Source of the DNA: Stenogyne calaminthoides
Lineage: Eukaryota; Streptophyta; Magnoliopsida; Lamiales; Lamiaceae
Assembly (NCBI GenBank): GCA_037126765.1
Contig: JBBCBC010000002.1
Coordinates: 43,156,889-43,220,888 of the forward strand
Direction: 5' to 3'
DNA: 64,000 nucleotides
Positions 56,759-64,000 of this stretch are shown in pieces. Position numbers and translations under genes: made by a program. The notes under the pieces are model-generated. The model was not told the origin of the DNA, ran no database searches, and saw nothing but the letters and a program-made list of their open reading frames with translations. The first letter of the stretch is position 1. Every line of letters starts with the position of its first letter.

Positions 56759-57163
56759 TGTTAGGATTTAAACAGCAACTATGGAGAAAATAATGGAAAA
56801 CACGAATTAAGGAACACAAATTTGGTTACCCAGTTCGTCAGGAATGACTACGTCTGGGGGCACTACCAAGCCAGGAGATCTACTATTTTCGTGTAATATG
56901 AGTGATAATACAATTACAATGAGTCAAAAGTATTTAAATATGGGACTGGGCCGAAAACCCTAAATCCGTGTATAGGGCCTCGGAACCGCTCGACCTCGGG
57001 ACTTGGTCGAGCGGTTCTGCTCGAGCTCCAAGACTGATCGAGTGCCTACTTGGCGCTGCAAAGGGGGGTGCTCGACCGAGCACATCTGCTCGACCTCGGG
57101 CAGTGGTCGAGCGCCTCCCGCGCGCTGCAACCCCGTTCCACTCAGGCTCCAACAATCCCAACA
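56759..57163 (-). mobile_element. 3' LTR of Copia family B
   Basis: 405 bp, with a GC-rich section (56985-57150) of CTCGACCTCGGG and GGTCGAGCG motifs. It is better preserved than the 5' LTR. Confidence 0.9.
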
Positions 57164-57251
57164 ATCTCCCACCTGGAGACTGACTCCAACTGTAACTTGT
57201 CTCCTCCGTTTCAACGGTCTCTCTCACTGGTAGTAGTGTCGGGCCTTCATC

Positions 57252-58823
57252 TCAGTTTCCAAGGTCAGTTGAAGTCATGCATAACTTCAACTTCTCTAAG
57301 GTCACAACCTTAGTCAACATGTCAGCAGGATTCTCACTTCCCCGGATCTTCTTCAGCTGTACGATCTTGTTTTCAATGAGGTAACGAATGTAATGATACC
57401 TCAACTCAACGTGCTTCATCCTCGAGTGAAAGGCCGAATTCTTTGTCAAGTGAATAGCACTCTGACTGTCACTATAAAGAATATTATCCTTTTGCTCCTT
57501 CCCCAACTCACACGAAAGATTCTGCAACCAAACCATCTCCATGCTAGCCTCAGTAACTGCAACGTACTCTGCTTCTGCAGTGGACTGAGCTACGATCTTT
57601 TGCAACTTAGAAGCCCAAGAAATTGATGTACCACCAAAAGTAAACACATACCCGGTTGTACTCCTCCTTTTGTGGAGATCATTTGATGCCAAGTCTGCAT
57701 CAACATATCCTGCCAACTCAACGCTTTTGCCCTCAAAGCACAAAGCTTGTTCAGTAGTACATCTCAAGTACCTAAGGATCCACTTCACTGCCTCTCAATG
57801 CTGCTTACCCAGATTGCCCATAAACCGAATAACAACTCCCACAGCCTGTGCAATATCTGGTCTTGTACACACCATGACATACATCAAACTGCCAATTGCT
57901 GAAGCATACAGAGTGTTTTGCATGTAGGCCTGCTCCTCTTCGCTACTAGGTAAGTCCTTGTTGGATAGCTTGAACTGACTTCCCAACGGGACCCGAACTG
58001 GTTTTGCATCTTCCATACTAAATCTCTCCAAGAATTTCTTTATGTATTCAGCCTGTGAAAGATACAACTTTCCTGCCACCTTATCACGATTGATTCGCAT
58101 ACCTAAGATTTGCTTGGCCTCTCCAAGGTCCTTCATAGCAAACCTTTCGGACAATTTTTTCTTCAACTTGCTCACTTCCCGAGCACTAGAGTCTGCTATC
58201 AACATGTCATCAACATATAATAGCAAAATGATGTAACCACCATCATACCTCTTGAAGTAACAGCAATGGTCGGCTTCACACCTATTGATTTCAATCTCGT
58301 GCATGAACCCATCAAACTTCTTGTACCACTGTAATGGAGCTTATTTCAAACCATACAAGCTCTTCTTCAATTTGCAAACAAGCTCACTATTTCCCTTAGA
58401 CAAGTATCCTTCTGGTTGCTTCATGTAGATGTCCTCATCTAAGTCACCATGAAGAAAGACTGTTTTCACATCCATATGTTCTAACACCAAATTTTCTGCA
58501 GCCACCAAACTCAGAACTAACCGAATGGTAGTTAGTTTCACCACTGGAGTAAAAACATCAGTATAATCAATACCATGTTTCTGCTGAAACCCCTTCACAA
58601 CCAGTCTTGCCTTGTAGCGTTTACTTCCATCAGCCTCCTCTTTGATTATGTAAACCCACTTATTATGCAGTGCTTTCTTGCCCTTAGGGAGCTCAACTAG
58701 TTCCCAGGTTCCGTTGGTCATCAACGAATTCATCTCATCATCCATTGCAAATTTCCACTTGCTCACCTGTTCACTACGTGTAGCCTCTGCATAACATTCA
58801 GGTTCACCACCATCAGTCAACAA
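57252..58823 (-). pseudogene. Copia family B reverse transcriptase and RNase H
   Basis: On the minus strand the reverse transcriptase starts near 58823 (PECYAEATRSEQVSKWKFAM). It continues through NKWVYIIKEEADGSKRYKAR, MDVKTVFLHGDLDEDIYM, YVDD at 58206-58217 and LMYVMVCTRPDIAQAVG. RNase H (57252-57788) has VDADLAS, AEAEYVAVTEASME and YSDSQSA, ending NPADMLTKV. The coding sequence is interrupted only by stop codons near 58340 (LK-stop-APLQWYKKF) and 57793 (KQH-stop-EAVKW), both explained by single C-to-T or G-to-A changes. It is therefore relatively well preserved. Confidence 0.92.
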
Positions 58824-58855
58824 TAAATAATGAAGAGAAGGTGAATACCTATCAG

Positions 58856-60701
58856 TGTTAGGGAATTAATTGCACGGATCTATTCGGGATAAATATTTAA
58901 ATACAAATTTAATTCTGATAATTATTACTAGCATGAATTAATCCTATATTAATTCAAATAATAATTCAACAACAAATCATGCATTTAAACAGTTCACGTA
59001 AATCCTACGCATGCGGAATTACTACGAGTTAACGTGAGCGTACCTTTTGGAATGACAATGGCCTCGTTGATTAGACACACCAAAAAAACCTTCCCAAGTA
59101 TTCCCTTAATCCTTGCTCGACAATCCGGTGGTAGGATGCTCGCGAACAATTAACAAAAGAAAAACAAACTTTGTTGCACCACCTTTGTGGATTTACTAAT
59201 GTTTCCAGCACATGGAATTGTACTTGGGAATGAAACATTCATCCCCTATTTATAGAGGGTGGTGGCCGATTTTTCTTTGTGGAATAGGGAGGAAAAAATC
59301 TTTTCTTGATCTCCAAGAAATCTTGAATATATCTCATATATTCTTTTCTCCATAATTAAAATATTCCACAAAATCCCACTCTCTTATTTGTTATGGAATA
59401 TTTCAAAAATAATAGGGATCAAGATTTCAAGATTTGGATCTTCTTGAATTTATGAGATATTCTTGTATTTCAAGAAATACATATCTTTCATAATATATTT
59501 TCAAGAAAATCAAGAAAATCTTTCTTGCCCTTTATATTCAAAATTTTCAAAAATATCCCCATAAATAACCAAGTGGGAGATTTCTTGAATTTAATGAGAT
59601 AATCTTGTATTCCAATAATACATATCTTCATTCCATAACAAAATTCAAAGAAAATCTTTCTCCCTCTTTTATTTATGATTTTCGAAAGTATGAGGGAAAA
59701 ATAAGCAACAAATTTATTTTATTTTTTTAAACACTTTTTTCAGTTATTGGACTTTATGTTGGGCTACTTAGGGGGCCTTTAGGAGAATTAAGATTGGACC
59801 TTCCAATGGATCTTGAATTATCAATATTGAGCCACAATATTATTCAAGCCTATAAATATTAATTAATCCCACTACATAATTAATATTGCACTATCCATCT
59901 TAACCCATATTACAGTCAATATGACTCTCAGTTATTATTTCCCGTGTTTAAGATTATCTTGCCCACTAATTAATTCAAGCCACTGAAAAAACTTTCCATT
60001 AATTAATATCTTTTGTCCTTGGTTTGAACGATTCAACATTATTATCCATACAGGAAACTAGTTCCACTTGCAAGATTTGGTATGATAAAGCTTATGAACC
60101 TCCCAAGGGGCAAATCTAACAAGCGTGCTTTTGCACACGCGATTCTCCAGATTAAATCTTAGCAATCGCGTGTGACCAATAATATTGCCCAAGATAAAAA
60201 GTATTGAATCTCGTTGATTCTCTACCCATGATAAGTCAAAGCAATAGTTACCAACCACACGCGTGATCCTATTTAGGGGATTTAAGATTAAGAAATAACG
60301 AACCACCGAGGTCTAATTCTTCCTTGTTCGATTCGAAGAATTTGTCCTCAGAGGTCCTATTCGATTGCATCACCATGCACTAGTGTAATCTCTTGGTCAA
60401 GACAAGTCAATCTGAGCCTTACACTTCAACCTTTCACGATGGATTGTTCATTTCCATCTAGGTCGTGAATGGTGTACTTTTTGGTTACATTCTGGATTGT
60501 TAATTTAATCTTCGTGATCGGTATCACTAAATTAACTACAATGTAACACGACTTATTTATTGAACATTTATGCAAATAAATATATGTAACATTCGATGAT
60601 ATTTAAAGCATCGTTGATAAACTATTTATTTCAAATAAATAAGTCCGAATTCGCTTTTGATTATACAAAGTAAAAAACACTTTCCAAAGATAATCCCAAC
60701 A
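58856..60701 (-). mobile_element. Family A solo LTR inserted in Copia family B
   Basis: 1846 bp from TGTTAGGGAATTAATTGCAC to ATAATCCCAACA, flanked by ATCAG (58851-58855) and ATCGG (60702-60706), a 5-bp duplication with one change. No internal region is present, so recombination between LTRs removed it. A CCCCTATTTATAGAGG block (about 59243) gives TATAAATAGGGG on the minus strand, a likely TATA box. This is the best-preserved family A LTR in the window. Confidence 0.9.
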
Positions 60702-62711
60702 ATCGGAGATCTCCGTTCTCTCGTGGATCTCCGCAATGAATTGTTGGTGGTGGTGTCTTCAGTTCTTCCTCAACAATCTCATGATCATCTAGAACCTCTT
60801 TTGCTCCCACCGAGTTTGAAATGTCTAACTCCACAACCCGAGTCTCAAAACCACCTTCTTTGGATATCCCTAACTGTCTTTTTGTACAACACCTTCTCAT
60901 TAAATATGACATCTCGACTACTTAATTATCTTTCGGTTTTCCTCATCCCAAAATCGATAGCCAAATTCATCACCGCCATATCCAACAAACGTGACACTTA
61001 ACAGAGATTTAGCATCCAACTTACTTCTACTAGTAAGATCAACATGAACATATGAAACACACCCAAATACTCGAAGAAAAGACAGATTTACCTCCTTACC
61101 CGCGGGAGACTCCTCGGTATGCCATTTTCCAAGAGAGTTGAGGGTCCTCTGCTTATCAAGTAAGTTGCGGTGTTAATCGCCTCGCCCAAAACATCTTTGG
61201 GGCAGCCCACACTTCAATCTCATGCTTCTAAAGACGCTCACATATGCGTTCGTTCATACGTTCGCCACACCATTTCTTTGGGGTTCCTCTCACGGTTTTC
61301 TCCATTCGAATTCCATTAGCTTCACAGAATTCTTTGAACTTTCGGAGCTCGTACTATCCACCGTTATCTGATCTCAAACACTTCACTTTGAGACCCGTCT
61401 CAGTTTCTACAAGGGTCTTCCACTTCCTGAAAGCATTAAAGGCATCAGACTTATTTTTCAGAAAATAAACCCATACCTTCCTCGTAGAGTCGTCAATGAA
61501 AGTCATGTAATATGACGCTCCACCAAGATTGACACCTTTGGATATCTTCTACGTGTTACACCCAAAAGTCACCTTTTAGCCCTCATCATCAAGCTGCCCA
61601 ACTGAAATTAAATTCCTCTTCAAACAGGGAATATGTCTCACATCTTTCAACTGCAAAACAATCCCATTTGGTGTCTTAATCTGAACATTCCCCTTCCATT
61701 TGATTTCCAAAGGCTCATCATCAGCTAGATAAACCTTCCCAAAGTTCCCGGAAGTGTACTTCTCCATTTCAAGATCGCCGCATTTAGATGAAACGATGCT
61801 CCAGAATCTAACACCCATGATTCCAATAGACTGCTTACGTTTAAGATTATTGTATCTGAGCCCTCATCAGTGGCGGCGTTTACGGAGTTGTCATTCTTCT
61901 TTGGTGCATTCCCTTGTGCCTTTGCTTGTGCCTTGCACTCCCTTTTATAATGACCAAGTTCATGACAATTATAACACTCAACTTGACTCTTGTCCTTCTT
62001 GGGCTTATTTTTTGCCCTCGACTTTGATCTACCCAGATTTGGCTTCCTTTGGATTCAGATTCGCCTCTGTTTCCCAGACTCAAGGTTGATCCTCGTGGCC
62101 ACACCTAACTCTTTTTGCTGAATTTCTTCGCTCATGATCGATCTCTAACCTCATCAAATTTAAGTTTCACTTTTCCAAGACTAACAACCGCTACCATCCC
62201 ACTCCAACTTTTTGGCAAAGAAGACAACAAAATTAGGGCTTGAACCTCATCATCAAAATCAATCTCAACCGAGCTCAATTGGGCTATGATCATATTCAAC
62301 TCGTTTAGATGATTGGCTACCACAAGATCCTCTCGCCATCCTCAAAGTTGAATAACCTCCGCATCGAGATGAACCTTGTTCGCCGCAGACGGTTTTTTTC
62401 ATACATCTCATCAAAATCTCCAAGATCTCCTTTGTGGTTTTTTTTCATCAGTATGTAGAGGCGGCGTTTCCCAGATAACGACAGACGAACCACACTCATC
62501 ACCTTCCCCGTCCAACAACTTCCACTCGTCGTCCTTCATATCTTCAAAGTTGTGAACCTAAAGGTTGATCTAGATCTTTCTTTATCGCAGGTAATTCTCG
62601 TCCGCAATTTCGAATCCAAAATCCGTTCCATCAAACTTAACAAAGCGATTTCCTTCACCATCATAATTTCTCCCACCGGATCCCTTGAATCGAGATCTTT
62701 CGATACTGGGT
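60702..62711 (-). pseudogene. Copia family B gag, protease and integrase region
   Basis: On the minus strand from the right: gag pieces at 62132-62690 (NELNMIIAQLSSVEIDFDDE, LLSSLPKSWSGMV); a CCHC zinc knuckle CYNCHELGHYKREC (about 61935-61976); protease active site LDSGAS (61797-61808); the gag-pre-integrase segment LKDVRHIPCLKRNLISVGQL (61576-61680); and integrase core pieces at about 61200-61560 (YMTFIDDSTRKVWVYFLKNK, CLRSDNGG). Multiple frameshifts and stops are present, more than in the reverse transcriptase half. Confidence 0.85.
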
Positions 62712-63111
62712 TGTTAGGATTTAAACAACAATTATGGAGAAAATAATGGAAAACACGAATTAAGGAACACAAATTTGGTTACTGGGTTAAACGAGAATGA
62801 AGACTACGTCGGGAAAAAGACTACCAAGCCGTAAGATCAACTATTTTTGTGTAATATGAGTGATAATACAACTACAATGAGTCAAAAGTATTTAAATATG
62901 GGATTGGACCGAAAACCCTAAATCACAGACAGGCCTCAAAACCGCCGACCTCGGGCGGGTCGAGCGGTTCGCCGAGCTCCAAGATCGATCGGCGCCTACT
63001 TGGCGCCAAAGGGGGGGTGCTCAACCGAGCATATCCTTTCGACCTCGCAAGATCGGTCGGCGCCGCCAATGTACCCAAAACCTGCTCCACTCGCGCCCAA
63101 CAATCCCAACA
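62712..63111 (-). mobile_element. 5' LTR of Copia family B
   Basis: 400 bp, homologous to 56759-57163 but with numerous small gaps in the GC-rich section. The expected primer-binding site next to it (reverse complement of about 62690-62711: CCCAGTATCGAAAG) only partly resembles the usual TGGTATCAGAGC. Confidence 0.88.
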
Positions 63112-64000
63112 GGTAAACCATATATCAACACCCTAAACACTAAATAACGAACCATAAATCACGATCTTATTCAGCGCAGCGCTGGTGAATCACCCCGTCC
63201 GTCGGTAACCATGATCCACTAATTTTCGATTTTTATTCTTCAATTTTATACAAAATTTATTTATAAATAAAAGTTTTTTCATTTATATAAATTTTCATAC
63301 TAGACTTAAAAAAAAAATAAAAAAGGTCATTTTCTCACGGAGGAATTGCTTAGAAGGAAACGCAACGTTTGAGGGTGACACTAGACTTGAAAAGCCTTTG
63401 TCTAAGATTAAGACGGCCGCCGTGCATGACAAAATTACGAAAATGACATCCCGTGTCATTGTTATGCATACATATAGTTCAATGTACTCTCGCATTGCAA
63501 AACATGACTTTATGTTGCTTTTTGATTTAAATTTGCAACCAAATTAAAATTCCTTGTACCATATCGATCGAGAATTATTTCAATCGACATGGATTCTAAA
63601 TTAAATAATTAATTTTAAAAATTCTTTTATTAGAAATTTTGGTAATTTTGAATTGCACGCAAGTTTTGATGTTTTTAAATAATTCCATTTTAAATGCGTA
63701 TATTTTAATACAGATGCAAACTTGCTTAATTAATTTGAGTTGAGGTTGACCTAGCTAATAATAACGAAAGGCTGATCTTTCAGATGCCCATTCCACCGCA
63801 AGACTCATAACGATTTTTAAGCGTGAAAACTTGTTATATTAAAAAATGCGATTTATTTACACAAAAAAGTGCAATTATTAATATGGAAACATAGTTGCAT
63901 ACTTTTATTTAGAATAGTTACACATTTTTTGTTTTATATAACCTCTCATAATTAACGAAATCGATTTCAACAACTGCCCTTGAATGTGATATGACATGAT
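63112..64000. other. Right-hand intergenic flank with a foldback copy
   Basis: No gene supported. About 63800-63950 is another member of the foldback family (AACTTGTTATATTAAAAAAT, ATTAATATGGAAACATAGTT). Confidence 0.55.

Larger units (their letters stand above)
56759..63111 (-). mobile_element. Copia family B retrotransposon with nested solo LTR
   Basis: LTRs of about 400 bp (56759-57163 and 62712-63111) both run from TGTTAGGATTTAAACA to AATCCCAACA on the plus strand. The purine-rich tract ATCTCCCACCTGGAG (reverse strand) adjoins the left LTR, placing the 3' end there. GGTA flanks both outer ends (56755-56758, 63112-63115), compatible with a mutated 5-bp duplication. The gag to RNase H order is complete on the minus strand apart from damage, and is interrupted between integrase and reverse transcriptase by a family A solo LTR. 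Confidence 0.9.

Noticed and set aside
56934..57313. Several overlapping frames in the family B LTR
   Set aside because: Open frames arise from the GC-rich LTR; none matches a protein family and they overlap on both strands.
63295..63495. 66-residue minus-strand frame near the right edge
   Set aside because: Short, hydrophobic by AT composition, with no supporting motif or context.

Overview
The window is AT-rich nuclear DNA from a flowering plant, most likely a eudicot. The evidence is plant-type spliced genes, several superfamilies of plant transposons (Copia, MULE, hAT, Tourist/Harbinger, Stowaway), LINE and tRNA-derived SINE insertions, and long AT-rich intergenic stretches. Only two ordinary host genes are clear. 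One is a four-exon plastid-type dicarboxylate transporter gene (DIT1-like, plus strand, 3734-6895). The other is a three-exon class I HD-Zip homeobox gene of the ATHB-6 type (plus strand, 38461-39669). Species cannot be named from the sequence alone.

Layout. 1-2.3 kb: remnant of a Copia retrotransposon (family A, minus strand) facing an inverted copy of its own LTR. 3.7-6.9 kb: DIT1-like gene. 7.6-10.2 kb: a 1.15-kb MULE-type non-autonomous element, a Tourist-like MITE and a Stowaway MITE, each with a target-site duplication (TSD). 10.5-27.7 kb: a large Mutator-like element bounded by an identical 9-bp duplication and inverted ends. It carries a decayed FAR1/MULE transposase with an OTU protease-like domain (minus strand), a divergently placed GRF zinc-finger/membrane-anchor gene (plus strand), and the C-terminal part of a plant-mobile-domain gene (plus strand). 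A 7.6-kb family A Copia element is nested inside it. 31.5-33.8 kb: a 5'-truncated LINE inside a foldback repeat. 35.6-36.4 kb: a small MULE. 38.5-39.7 kb: HD-Zip gene. 40.6-55.4 kb: LINE fragments, a hAT MITE, nested Harbinger/Stowaway MITEs, a SINE and foldback repeats. 56.8-63.1 kb: a second Copia element (family B) with 0.4-kb LTRs, interrupted by a family A solo LTR.

The most unusual part is the 10.5-27.7 kb element. It holds three arrays of an imperfect 19-bp palindrome (GTCGCATGGTCCATGCGAC-like) repeated about every 32 bp. One array lies near each end, in opposite orientation, and one sits between the transposase and the GRF gene. A second repeated motif, AAAGTATTAGTT, recurs within this element and also in the introns of both host genes. 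The palindrome arrays look like a transposon-specific protein-binding or structural module. That function is inference, not shown here.
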